A stretch of 64,000 nucleotides of DNA. It comes from Craterostigma plantagineum. Taxonomy: Eukaryota > Streptophyta > Magnoliopsida > Lamiales > Linderniaceae. The position numbers and the translations under genes were made by a program. Shown here in pieces: positions 1 through 10,785 of this stretch. The stretch is taken from assembly GCA_027422505.1 (NCBI GenBank), contig JAPQWV010000005.1, positions 8,003,501 to 8,067,500 on the forward strand, given 5' to 3'. The stretch's first letter is position 1. Each line of letters opens with the position of its first letter. The notes below the pieces were generated by a model. It saw only the letters and a list, made by a program, of their open reading frames with translations, searched no databases and was not told the origin of the DNA.

Positions 1-551
1 CTGGGCCGGGGCGTGGTGGTGGCGGGAGGTGGGTGGGCGGCGGCGGGCGGTGGCGGTGGGTGGCCGGTGGTGGTGGTGGTGGTGGCGCGGTTAGAGAGAG
101 AGAGAGAGAGATTGAGTTGAGAGAGATAGAGAGAGTACTGAGAGCTAGAGAGAGATTGAGAGATAGAGAGTGAATTTAGATAGAGTGGTGGTGGTGGGTT
201 TTTATGGAATATTTTTTTGGAGCCGTTGTAACTGGCGGTTTGCCTGGTTAACCGGCGGTTACAACGGCTCTTTTATTTTATTTTTTTTATTTTTTTTAAT
301 ATTTCAAATGGCGGTATATTCAAAATTTGAATTTTGAAAATTTTTTTTAAAACCTATCCGCCGGTTAACCGCGTAACCGGCGGTTCTCAACCGGCGGTCG
401 GCGGTTTGTCGAAAGGACCAACCGCCCCGTAACCGGCAATTTTCGGTTGCCGGTTACGGTTGGTGCCGGTTACGGTTTGCTGGCGGTTCCGTAACCGGCG
501 GTTCGCGGTTTCAACCGTCGGTTACGGTTGAATTTGGGCATGTCCAGGCTA
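1..551. mobile_element. Truncated hAT-like element, GC-rich arm
   Basis: A G/T-rich low-complexity start with (GA)n at about 95-170 is followed by many direct and inverted copies of AACCGGCGGTT. An inverted pair at 220-240 and 250-270 flanks a short loop. The block ends in TTGGGCATGTCCAGGCTA, which read backwards looks like a hAT terminal repeat. The left end lies outside the window, so no target duplication can be checked. No coding sequence is seen. Confidence 0.45.
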
Positions 552-1307
552 AGCGATGACCATGACATTCAGCGGAATAAATCTCTCTATCAGTGTATTA
601 TTCCAAATCCCAACATAGTAATATAATCAAAATATTTAAGTGAAATTGAATCATTAACCTCTATATGAAAGAGATGAGCACCCTCGGCCACTTTGACCAA
701 TTCGTTGACGAAGAGAAGTTAAATAACTTGAATTTAGAAGAAATATCAAGAAAATGTGTAAAATGTAAAGGCTTAAAATAACGCATAATGCATATTCTCT
801 CGGATTTTAAAAACACACATATTAAGAACAAGTAAAATCTTTATTTATCCTTAGTTAATTGTTTTATCCTATCTAATTTAATTACTTTTATTTAGGGGAA
901 TCTACTGGATTTACTTACATCATTAAATTGTTCTGTTGTCGTGGCGTTGTCTGATTTGTCTGATGTCTACAGCTCACCAATCACATTGCGCAAACCCAAC
1001 TACTTCCCACAAAAATACTGAGAATAAAATGTACAAAAACTAGGAATATTATATAACGTCAAAAATAAATGTTAAATTGCATGTTTTGCACTATTTTAAT
1101 TAATACGGGCATTGGGCTCAATGATAATATTAGAATAGAAATGTAGGTGCCCTCTAATACTGACACATGTCCAATATAATTAAATATAATACGTAAATAA
1201 ATAAATATAAAAAATGAAAAAATAACCCACTATCCCATGTATATACAATAACTACCAAATCAAATATATTTTATTATTTTTACTCACATAATTATATATA
1301 TTTAATA

Positions 1308-1334
1308 CCGTGCATTGCACGGGTAAAAAACTAG
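1308..1334 (+). mobile_element. Helitron-like 3' terminus
   Basis: A short hairpin (CCGTGC, loop ATT, GCACGG) is followed about 8 bases later by CTAG and then T. Plant Helitrons end in a small GC hairpin shortly before CTRR and insert between A and T. The AT-rich sequence from 552 to 1307 holds no gene I can support and may be the body of this non-autonomous element, but I could not fix a 5' TC end. No Rep/helicase is present. Confidence 0.5.
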
Positions 1335-1338
1335 TATG

Positions 1339-1958
1339 TAGGGGTGGCAAAATTCCCACGGTAAACCATCCCCGTCGGGACCCGAGGCTATTGGGACGGG
1401 GAATCCCCGGTCAAAATGGGGATGGGGAGTTGACGGTGATTCCCCGTCGGTGAAAGAGTGGGGATGGAACGGGGATGGTAATCATGTTTTCCACCCATCC
1501 CCGTCCCCGAACCCGGCCCCGTTTGAGTCAAATGGTAATTCACCATTTTCCGAATAGATTTATTAATAAATAATAAGAAAACTAATTTGGATCAAGAATT
1601 TTTATAGATCATCCTTTTATATTTAAGATCGTAAGAATAAAAAAAATTCAACTCTCAATAGTTCTTCACAATACACGCATATTTCAATCACATATTTATA
1701 TCAATTTTTAAAACTCCAATATTATATTTTACATATTAATTTGTTTATATTACTTATTTTATTTTTTGTTGCAATAAGTTACATGAATATGGGGAACCCG
1801 AATCTCCCACGGGAAACCCGATCCCCGAATGGTGATTACCCATCCCCGAACCAATTCATTCTAAACGGTGAATTAGCGGGGATGGTATTAAGAACAAGAA
1901 TTTGGTACGGGGACGGTATGTTCATTACCAGCCCCGAACCGGCCCATTGCCACCCCTA
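1339..1958. mobile_element. Non-autonomous hAT element with exact 8-bp TSD
   Basis: The terminal inverted repeats are TAGGGGTGGCAA and TTGCCACCCCTA. The flanks CTAGTATG at 1331-1338 and 1959-1966 are identical, as expected for a hAT insertion. The arms are rich in GGGGATGGGG-type runs and the centre is AT-rich. No transposase is encoded. It landed across the CTAG/T junction of the Helitron-like end just upstream. Confidence 0.88.
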
Positions 1959-2232
1959 CTAGTATGGGAGTATGTAATTGTGAAGAGTAGAGACACGTGG
2001 GATATTGTAATAGCTAGCGTAATGTCATCGATAAATGTACGTATTAATTTGAAAAGGGAAGTTGCTTTCAAAATGTGCATATATATGGTTGATTAACGTG
2101 CTAACCTTATATAGATAGCTCTAATTATTACTGATTACAATGTATAATTGTTAGATATTATCATTCAAATTTGTTTACAAGTCGTCCTCATTTACCAACT
2201 ACAATCACTGACGCATGAGCTATAATAGCAAT

Positions 2233-2733
2233 TAGTACTGTCAAAACGGGCCGGCGGGGTGGGCCGGCTCGTAGCCCGCCAAAGCCCGCCACAGGCGGGG
2301 CGGGGGCGGGCAAGCCCGCCTACTGGCGGGCCTGCAAAATGAAGGCCCGCCCCGCCTGCAGGGGGTAGCGGGCCTGGCGGGCTTAGCCCGCCAGATTTAA
2401 AAAATAAAAAAAGAAAAAAAAAAAAAAAAAAAGAAAAAAAATAGGAAATAATAATATAAAAATAGCAAAAAAAAAACATGAAGAATTCAAGTTGAAAAAT
2501 ATATCTAATTTAATAAACTTTTTAATATTAACCTCTTTATGTTATTAAGTACCATTATTATTGTACATTTGTAATATTAGTATTATAAATAATAATTTTT
2601 TTAATTATTCTGGCGGGCTACCCGCGGGGAAGCCCGTCCCGCTCCGCCAAAGCCCGCACCCGCCGAAGCGGGCCTAAAATTTCATAGCAGCAGGGCGGGG
2701 GCCCGCAGGCTCAGACCCGTTTTGACAGTTCTA
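2233..2733. mobile_element. Non-autonomous hAT element with exact 8-bp TSD
   Basis: The termini are TAGTACTGTCAAAACGGG and CCCGTTTTGACAGTTCTA. The target duplication ATAGCAAT occurs at 2225-2232 and 2734-2741. The arms are runs of GGCGGGC/GCCCGCC and the middle is A/T-rich. The same family recurs at 9793-10777. It is non-coding; reading frames across it are low-complexity. Confidence 0.9.
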
Positions 2734-2753
2734 ATAGCAATAGTGATAACGAA

Positions 2754-3951
2754 CAAGGCTGGCTTTTGTTTTGGGTAAAACAAGTGAAGCAAGGGCTTTA
2801 GGCCCCGAAAATTTTAGCGCCTTCAAATTAGAAATATATCAAATAAATAATATTTAGTTAGTTAAAAAGTCCATTTCACTTATTTTTCATTGCTTGAAAT
2901 TATTGTTATGACGAAAGTAAGTAGTAATAAAAATTCGAGATCAATAAAGTATTTATTAAAAAAGAACTTAGAGTATAAAGACCAAGATAAATTTATTGCT
3001 TGAAAATTTATGAATTCATGATAGTGTTTAGATATTAATGAGAAAGAGTTCTTTTAGAACTAAAACATTTAATGAGTATTGTACTTGCAAAACAATATAG
3101 TTGAATACTAATTATACCAAATGGCTCATTTCTCCCATATGTGTAAATTGCATATAAGGGCCCAAGAAAAAATATTCGCATAAAAATGTTTTTCAAACTA
3201 TTATAAAAGATTGTTTGATATTGTTAGGCAAAATATTCCACTAAGGAAAAAAAGTTTTTTAAAAAAAAAAGATTAATCTCAACTTCGATAAACTCTAAGC
3301 GTTATAGCTCGCGGTTCTAAGTTGGCTTGGCAACGGGGATGGAATTTTCCGTCATCGGGGGGCTCTGCCCTGAACGGGGTGGGAACTCCCCGTGGGGTAG
3401 CGACGGAGAAAATTTTCTCCCCGTTGGCGGGGATGGGGCGGGGACGAGGATCATACTCCCGACCCGTTACATATAATTTACTAAACTATCTACATTAGTA
3501 TTCAAAATTGTAATATATCTTATTTTCTATCTTACGTCTTGCTTTCTATACAGTTTTTAGAATCATATATCTTAACTTTATTCACTCGTATCGATTCATG
3601 CGTGAATATCACGACAAATCTAGTTCAAAATTTTTCGTCAGTCTACCGCATAAAAAATTAAAAAATAATGTATGGCGGGATTTACGCGGGAAAAACACCT
3701 CAATAAATACTCGTGGGGATGGGAATGAGACAAATTTTTTCCCGGTTTGCTTAGCGGGGATGGGGCGGGATTTCCCGACATGTGTTCTGGTGGGGATGGG
3801 GATTAGTCCCCCAGCCCTGTTGCGCAAAGCCTAGTTCCAAAGCCCCTAAAGGAGAGAATGATTGCCCTAAAGTGATACGAAAAATTATCAACGAAAAAGG
3901 GCCTCATTTCAGAATTCGCTTTAGGCCCCGAATTATGATGAGCCGGCCCTG
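2754..3951. mobile_element. hAT element inserted in the Copia 5' LTR
   Basis: The left terminus CAAGGCTGGC pairs with the right terminus AGCCGGCCCTG. The flanks are ATAACGAA (2746-2753) and ATAACGGA (3952-3959), a 7-of-8 duplication whose sequence is the Copia LTR itself. The insertion is therefore younger than the retrotransposon. GGGCTTTAGGCCCCGA-type sequence lies just inside both ends. No transposase is visible. Confidence 0.82.
3322..3833. mobile_element. Probable nested hAT element, G-run-rich
   Basis: GC-rich arms full of GGGGATGGGG-type runs surround an AT-rich middle, resembling the 1339-1958 element. The ends TTGGCTTGGCAAC and GTTGCGCAAAGCCTA are imperfectly inverted, and the flanks GTTCTAAG and GTTCCAAA match at 6 of 8 positions. 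It sits inside the 2754-3951 hAT element. The boundaries are tentative. Confidence 0.5.
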
Positions 3952-4128
3952 ATAACGGATAATCATCAATAACGGATAATCTCAAATCCCATTATTATCT
4001 CTCATTGATTATCCCAATAATATTTTCATTTATGATAGTTTATTTTCCTTTATGATGTAATAGATTTTCCTTATTTATTTCATATGTAATCTCTATATAT
4101 TGGAGGTCAGAGGAAAAATATTCTATCA
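3952..4128 (+). repeat. Copia 5' LTR, main part
   Basis: This is the continuation of the 5' LTR after the hAT insertion. It ends in ...TATTCTATCA and is directly followed by the primer-binding site TGGTATCAGC (4129-4138), complementary to initiator-Met tRNA. It matches the 3' LTR at 8834-9029 closely but lacks about 20 bases near its end. Confidence 0.85.
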
Positions 4129-4181
4129 TGGTATCAGCCTAATACTACGATCCTCCTCTTTCTCTTCCCCGTTCTTCCTCC

Positions 4182-5403
4182 ATGGCACAAAACATGGATA
4201 AACTTCCGTTCGCCACTCCCATCCATATGATAACAATCAAGCTGTCCTCTCAAAACTATTTGTTGTGGAAGAGTCAACTCACACCGATTCTTACGTGTCA
4301 GAACCTTATCGGCTTTGTTGATGGTTCCAAATCCGTGCCGCCTGTCACCATCACCAATGCAGCTGGTCAAAACGTGCAGAACCCGGCCTATGAAGCATGG
4401 CGCATGCAAGATCAACAGCTTTTAAGCCTTCTTCTCTCTTCTCTCACTGAAGAATCCATGGCTGAGGTTCTTGGTGTACAACCTCTCGTGCCGTTCAGCT
4501 CGCTCTAGAGGCCGCCTTTAGTCATAGCTCCAAGTAAAAGATGACTTGCAACTCATGTAGAAATGTTCTCGAAGTGTCGCTGAGTACGATCGCCAATTCA
4601 AATCGTTATGCGATCAGCTTGCTGCCAATTCAAATCGCTGACTTACAAAAGCTCATTGGTTTCTCGTGGTCTTGGATCTTCCTTGTCTAGTTCCTCAGCT
4701 GCCCAGATGGCGTTAACTCCACTACCAACTTGTCGAGATCTTCTGTCGAAGGCCGATAGCTTCTCTTTGTCTCAAAAATCCCTCGAAAGTTCGGGTACTT
4801 CCACTGTTGCATTTTACGGACATCGAGATACTCGTGGAAATCAAAAATCAGATTCTTCGACATCAAACAAAGGTCATGGAAATCAGTCCAATAATTCTCG
4901 TGGTCGGGGCCGTGGAAACTCTAGACGTACTCCTCGTTGTCAAATCTGTCGACGGGATGGTCACTACGCCTCCACTTGTGATCAACGGTATGTCCGTCCC
5001 TCATCCGCAAATGTGGTTGAAGCCTTTTAGGCGAGCTGTTCCGTTTCAAACGGAGACGCTTCTGATTGGTATCTCCATACTGGTGCATCGGCGCACATGA
5101 CTCCAACACCATCGACTTTGGACTCGTCTCAAGCATACTCTGGTAACGATCACGTCGTTGTTGCTACCGGTGCTAATCTCTCTATATCTCACATTGGCAA
5201 ATCACATGTTACTAATAACATTCAGTTGTTGGATGTTTTAGTCGATCGAACCTCACGAAAAATTTGCTTTCCATTAGCAAGCTTACCTCGGATTTACCAG
5301 TTGATGTGTTATTCATTGATAAGTTATTTACCATTCAGAGTCGTCACACAAAGGAGGTTATGGCAAGCGGTCGTCGTGAAGATGGCCTATATATATTAGA
5401 GAG
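4182..5403 (+). pseudogene. Copia gag, protease and gag-pre-integrase remnant
   Basis: The 4182 ATG opens a UBN2-type gag N-terminus (SSQNYLLWKSQLTPIL). The frame breaks near 4500 and resumes downstream, with an arginine/glycine-rich stretch followed by a zinc knuckle C-x2-C-x4-H-x4-C (CQICRRDGHYASTC, about 4940-4981). A protease-like remnant (GASAHMT, about 5083-5103) and a gag-pre-integrase-like segment (about 5270-5403) follow in shifting frames. The sequence then stops abruptly at a foreign repeat. There are several frameshifts and it cannot encode a working polyprotein. Confidence 0.8.
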
Positions 5404-5406
5404 GGC

Positions 5407-6013
5407 TAGGGATGGCAGTGGGTAGGGTATGGATAGACCCACTTAGACCCATATCCAAAACCAATTAAATAGATGGGTATGCACCCTATCCAGTCTTTGA
5501 TGGGTCCAATGTATTGGGTATGGATCCAAATCCATTAAATCTAACTGGTAAACGGGTCTTAACTGAGTATTGAACGAATCTTTAACTTTTAAACAGAAAA
5601 TTAAGTAAATGAGCTAATAAGTACTTTGTAGTATCAATTGATATAACAATAACAATGATAGCAATAGTCATTAAGCTGTAATGAGAAATGATTACAAATT
5701 CGGTAATTCGGTTCGGTAAGGTATATCGTACCAGTATATCTGTACCGAACCGAATTACCGAAATTTTAATTTTATAAACCGAATACCAAACCGATCGGTT
5801 TGTACCGAATTTTCGGTTTTTCGTTCGGTTCGGCCGGCATACCGAATTGCGAACACCCCTAGGTTTTGGTAAATGGGTAAATGAATAATACTCATTTAAG
5901 ACCCAAATTAATTTAATTGGGTCTGTGTCTGGCTCATACCCATTACATTTAATTTTTAAAGACTCATACCCATAATTAATGGGTAAAGTCCTCTGGGTAT
6001 GGACCAGTGAAGT
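5407..6013. repeat. Degenerate nested hAT-like fragments
   Basis: The block starts TAGGGATGGCAGTGGGT, typical of a hAT end, and carries repeated variants of GGGTATGGA and ACCCAT. A second GC-skewed patch (about 5690-5861) has many TTCGGTA/TACCGAA words and ends in GCGAACACCCCTA, the reverse of another common hAT end. Matching opposite termini and duplications could not be found, so at least two damaged elements are overlaid here. Confidence 0.45.
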
Positions 6014-7000
6014 GTAAAACATGCCTAGGGGGTGAATTAGGCTATAAAAATTTTGGCTTGTTCTTCTTTGAAAACTACTTTTCTTTAAGAAGATATTTGC
6101 AGAGTGTGTTATTTTCCAGAAAGCGGTAAGAGTATTAACGTTATCTCCCTAACCCTGTTTCACAAAATATCACGTTATTATCAGAAAGCGTTCCAACGAT
6201 ACTACCTAGTTCTTTGCAGGCGTGCCGGGTTTGTCTCACAGAAAAGTAAATAGCAAAAAGTAAAGTGAGACGAGATTTTTATACAGGTTATATCCCCAAC
6301 TGGGGTTTAATCCTGTCCTTGGGGTGTGATCTCCCCAAGAGTTCCAAACAATCACAGAGTATTACCGGTTATGGTTACAGAATGACCGATTCTTACACAA
6401 CCGAAGCACTATGGAAACTAGACCTCCACCTAGGCTGTCGCACGCCAAGTTTCGTTCCACGTCGTTTACCCAGGAAACCAATTCTCCGACTGGACACAGC
6501 TTGCTACCGAAGGAAAACCAAATCCACCAAATTCGTCCCTCCACGTGCGAAAGACTCCACTCGTGCTCCTTTGTGCGCTCAACACGTCCGAAGACAAATC
6601 ACGTCCGAAGACAAGGGTTTTGGATAAGGTGTTGCTAAAGATCGCTCAAAGGGTACAGAATTCGCAAATTAAAGCTCAACACAAACTACGAATGAATCGC
6701 AAATTAACGTTCAATCACTCTAAGGAATTCGACGGCTTGTGTGTTCATTTCGTTACCCTTCAACGTGAAGTGTTTATCTTCTATATAGACCTCAGAATCG
6801 CTTCTACACTTCACAAGGAAAGTTAAGCACAGAATATGCAAGAGAAAGCTCAATAATCACGTGCATAACTCAAAGAATCATGCCAAGAATAAACCAATTA
6901 AGCTCAACCGTCAAACATGATCATTTACCATTAATACCAGAGTCTTACTTTCCTTCCACGGTAATCTCATCCGTTTGTCAAAATCGTGCAGGCTGCCAGT
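6014..7000. repeat. Copia (SIRE-like) LTR fragment, probable
   Basis: The start (TGCCTAGGGGGTGAATTAGGC) resembles the start of the SIRE LTR at 38,832 (GGATCGGTTTACGCG, then AGAGGGGGATGAATAA). The text around 6250-6360 is typical of Copia LTR or leader DNA. No open coding region is present; short open stretches at 6265-6826 show no family signature. Confidence 0.35.
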
Positions 7001-8107
7001 TTCGGCCGATCCCACTCGGACAACATTCCTAAATCAGATTCGGGCGAAATTTTGGGGTCAATGGACTTCGAATCTGGACTAACGTAAAACATAAAGGTTC
7101 TAGATAATTAAGTTGGCTATGCATAGGTCAGGAGTCTGATAAAAGGCCAGGAAAAGGCCGAGTGAAGGACAGGAAGTTACAAAACTTGTGAGTATGATAT
7201 GCAACATGTCTTTATGTGCTTATGTGCTTTCTAATTGATGATTTCGTGCTATATGGACTGATCTGAATTATATGCCACAACGTGCTTTTATTTGATAGAT
7301 GTGATTTGTTAGAGATTTATGATATACATGATATAAGGATACGTGCATGGCATTGCATCTACGTAATAATGAAAGGAGAAACCGTTATGACTGCTACGAC
7401 TACGGATGGTACGATACGGATGCTACGGGATTCTTCCCTACAAATCGGGGGATGATAGTTACTTCCCTTCAAATTGGGGGATGACATAGTCCTGTACAGG
7501 CACATACAGATATATACAGTATTGACAGAGTCCCATGCATGGGCGCCGACAGGGCTTACAGTACGAGTCTAGCCAGTCTATAACGGGAGTATCAAAATAA
7601 ATGGGCATATAGAAATGCATTAATCTAAGGATCATATGAACGATGGTTATGTGAACGATGACTACGTGATTATAATGGTTACGTGATAAAACGTATAACT
7701 GAAATTTTCATGGCACTTATGAGAATGGATTCATTTCACATTATAGTTTTATTTGTTATTTGGTTTACATGTTGCTATCATACTCTGAATAGTTGTCTTC
7801 ACAGTTGTGTAGATACATAGCAGGCTCACTAAAGCGCATCATTAGCTAAAGCATGGATTCAAGGTTGGCGGGCTACGCTCTCCTCCTGTTCCCCTCTGTT
7901 CATCGTTAGCATATAGTTTAGAAATAGTACAGGCTATAACATTTTGTGACTCGTATGATATGTATTTATATGTACATTATTGTGAAAGGAATTAGACCAG
8001 ATGTATGTACCCATTTTTGTTAAAGGAAATAGTTAGGGAAATCGCGAAAAAATTTATGTGAATATTTTATAGATGCATAAAAAGGTAGTAGGAAACGGGG
8101 CGCTACA
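7001..8107. repeat. Gypsy-type LTR fragment, probable
   Basis: The segment ends GGGGCGCTACA at 8107, exactly where the Copia RNase H frame resumes. Many Ty3/Gypsy LTRs end in a similar GGGGYGYTACA. Internal near-duplicates (CTTCCCTWCAAATYGGGGGATGA, about 7431-7490) are also typical. I could not identify a TG start or a flanking duplication. No coding sequence is seen. Confidence 0.4.
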
Positions 8108-8825
8108 GGTCAAGTTCTAACAAGTGATGGTGCGCCATATTCTGATCCAACGCATTATCGTTCCTTAGTGGGAGCTCTTCAATACCTGACAATTACACGC
8201 CCCGATCTATCGTATCCGGTCAACCTTGTTAGCCAGTTCTTGCAATCTCCAACAGTTGATCACTATCAGGCCGTCAAGCGTATTATTCGCTATGTCCAAA
8301 GGCACAATTAATTATGGTCTTCCATTCAGTCGTGGATCGACTTGCACTTTATTGGCCTACTCTGATGCTGATTGGGTTCGATGTCCTGAGACTCGTCGTT
8401 CCACCTATGGGTACTCTATTTTTCTTGGTGGTAACCTCGTATCATGGAGCGCTAAGAAGCAACCTACTGTGGCATGATCTAGTTGTGATCAGAATATCGT
8501 GTGTTAGCCAACATTGCATCTGAAGTAGTTTGGTTATCTAATCTTCTTAAAGAGCTTCATGTATCTATCATCGACACCCATGTTCTACTTGTGAAAACAA
8601 CAGTGCTATTTTCCTAAGCCAGAATCCCATCGCTCACAAACGCGCGAAGCACATTGATATTGACTATCACTTTGTTCGTGAACTTGTCGCCTCTGGTCGC
8701 CTCCTCACGAAGTTCATTACTTTAAACCTTCAGATTGCAGATGTTTTCACCAAAGGCCTAGCTCGTCCATTATTTGAGTTCTTTCGCTCCAAGCTACGCG
8801 TGGCTCCACGCCCCACGTCTTGCTT
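8108..8825 (+). pseudogene. Copia reverse transcriptase C-terminus and RNase H remnant
   Basis: The translation opens with [20 protein letters not shown] and continues through [16 protein letters not shown], a classic Copia RT/RNase H connection, then SAKKQPTVA. Frameshifts occur near 8308 and 8476. The last part (AKHIDIDYHFVRELVASG, about 8647-8700) matches the end of Copia RNase H. It lies just before the polypurine tract and 3' LTR and is clearly a relic. Confidence 0.82.
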
Positions 8826-9029
8826 GAGGGGGGTGATAACGGATAATCATCAATAACGGATAATCTCAAATCCCATGATTATCCCCCATTGATTATCTCC
8901 ATAATATTTTCACTTATGATAGTTTATTTTCCTTTATGATCTAATATATTTTCCTTATTTATTTCATATGTAATCTCTAAATATTGGAGAAGTAATAAAG
9001 TTTATATTGAGAAGAAAAATATTCTATCA
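8826..9029 (+). repeat. Polypurine tract and Copia 3' LTR
   Basis: GAGGGGGG (8826-8833) is followed by the LTR TGATAACGG...TATTCTATCA (8834-9029, 196 bp). AATAG follows immediately, matching the duplication before position 2744. From 9030 to 9792 the sequence is AT-rich and I see no gene or element. Confidence 0.87.
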
Positions 9030-9792
9030 AATAGCAAGATATTTTTACTCATAACTGGGTAAAATAAGTGGTAAAGAAATGATAGACAATATGATTATAT
9101 TGTAAAATGAAAGTGAATGCAGAGTGCACTTACGTAATAGCCATAAAATTCACAAACATACATATCTAATCTCAACGCTTTTGGAAAATGAAAACCCCTT
9201 AGCCATGCATGATATCCGACATGTTAGTGCATGTGAAATTCTACTCCAAACTAACTGACAATCAATGGAGTATGCGTCGATGCTAGTCACACCTTTATAC
9301 TAATGCAATGTGTAAATCTATCTAGTTTATTACGGGAAAACACCACAATAGTAACTGTTATTTGGTTATTCCATGTTAATTACAATTTTTCCATAAATGA
9401 ATAAAATTAAAAATTATTTATTAATTTAAAACTATTATATCAAATATGCACCACAAAATTATCTTAAGTACAATTTGTCATTAGAATACTAAAAATTTAA
9501 AACTGCATTATTTAAATATATTCAACGGTTTATTTAATACTTTTATAGATAGCAACACGTTCATTGAATGTGCTAAATCACTCGTATATGTAGCGTATAC
9601 CAATATTCTTTCGTTTGGCGTGGCATGCAATTTGCTAAATCAAGATGGTCGGTTATTGAAAAATGAGATGCCATAATTCATCGAAACTAAAAAATGATGA
9701 AAGAAACATAGGGCTAACACTTGGTACTCCATAAGATTTGCATTAAACTTGACACGTTTAAGTAACTTTACTTGGGCGCGTTTAGTTTTGTA

Positions 9793-10777
9793 TAGAGCTG
9801 TCAAAACGGGCCGGCGGGACGGGCCGGCCCGCAGCCCGCCAAAGCCCGCCAGTTGGCAGGGCGGGCGCGGGTAAGCCCGCCACCTGGCGGGCCTGGAAAA
9901 TGAAGGCCCGCCCCGCCCCCTGGCGGGCTTAGCCCGCACACTTAGAGGAAAAAAAACGAATTTTCAAATGCAAAACCACAGCAAAAATCCAAACAAGAAA
10001 GAACAATTATACATTTATCAAAAGAAACCCCAAACATCCGAACCAGAATTTTCATAAGCGTCTTCCCTATCCTCAAAGCGCTCGTAATGTCCTTGTGCTC
10101 CTTTCCGCTCTCGACAATGTTTTTATAAGCGTAGACCCCATTGTCTTTAATTCAAATCGAAAACCCTAATTCCCAAATCGAAAATCCTAATTTGCAGCTC
10201 AAGAGCGATACCCTCGCTGTTGGTGAATGGTGACACACCGTTGATGCCGTGGATGATTCGCCAAAAGCAGGATTTGTGGGGTTGCTCGCTGTTGTCGATG
10301 TGGTGTGTGAGGATTGAGTACCCCAATTTCGTTGAGCAGCTCCTCGTCACTAAGAAGCACAAGACGTCGCCGGGGGATATGGAAACTGGTGGAGCTGCGG
10401 CGACGGAAGAGGAGAAATTTCACGGTAGGCGTTCTGTTATTTAATCGGTGGTCGTACGACGAAGTTCAGGTGCTGAGATGTTATGGAAAATTGAAGTGAA
10501 ATCCTTGATTATTTTCTAAGAGGGACATTTTTTCCCTTTGTGGGCTTTAACATTGATATGTCATAAGCCATATAGCGCATATTCTAGCAATATTTATATC
10601 ACGCAGCCCAATATATAATATACATTTTTTATTGCGAATATTAGGCGGGCAGCCCGCAGGCTTACCCGCCCTGCCCCGCCTAGGCCCGGGGCGGGCCTAA
10701 AAATCAAGGCCCGTCCCGCTCCTTTGGCCGGGCGGGGCGGGCCTGCCCGCGGGCCACGGGCCCGATTGCCGGCTCTA
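9793..10777. mobile_element. hAT element with a non-repetitive insert
   Basis: The termini TAGAGCTGTCAAAACGGGCC and GGGCCCGATTGCCGGCTCTA are imperfect inverted repeats. The flanks GTTTTGTA and ATTTCGTA match at 6 of 8 positions. The GCCCGCC-rich arms (about 9800-9945 and 10,640-10,777) belong to the same family as 2233-2733. The roughly 650-base middle is unlike the arms, has moderate GC and contains a short open frame (10,220-10,444 +). It may be captured host DNA, but I do not recognise it. Confidence 0.75.
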
Positions 10778-10785
10778 ATTTCGTA

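Larger units (their letters stand above)
2744..9029 (+). mobile_element. Decayed Ty1/Copia LTR retrotransposon with nested insertions
   Basis: The element is bounded by the 5-bp duplication AATAG (2739-2743 and 9030-9034). Its 5' LTR starts TGATAACG at 2744 but is split after 10 bases by a hAT element (2754-3951) and resumes at 3952-4128. A primer-binding site (TGGTATCAGC, 4129-4138) follows, then gag, an interrupted pol, a polypurine tract (8826-8833) and the 3' LTR (8834-9029). Most of integrase and reverse transcriptase is missing; the gap from about 5404 to 8107 is filled by fragments of other repeats. It is a non-functional relic. The short LTRs (about 180-196 bp) and the gag/zinc-knuckle order fit Copia. 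Confidence 0.88.

Noticed and set aside
2192..2479. 95-codon minus frame starting with Phe/Tyr-rich text
   Set aside because: It is produced by the poly-A/T centre and GCCCGCC arm of the hAT element at 2233-2733.
3950..4128. 5' LTR apparently beginning at 3950 with TG
   Set aside because: The TG at 3950-3951 belongs to the hAT end (GGCCCTG); flanking duplications show the LTR starts at 2744 and is split.
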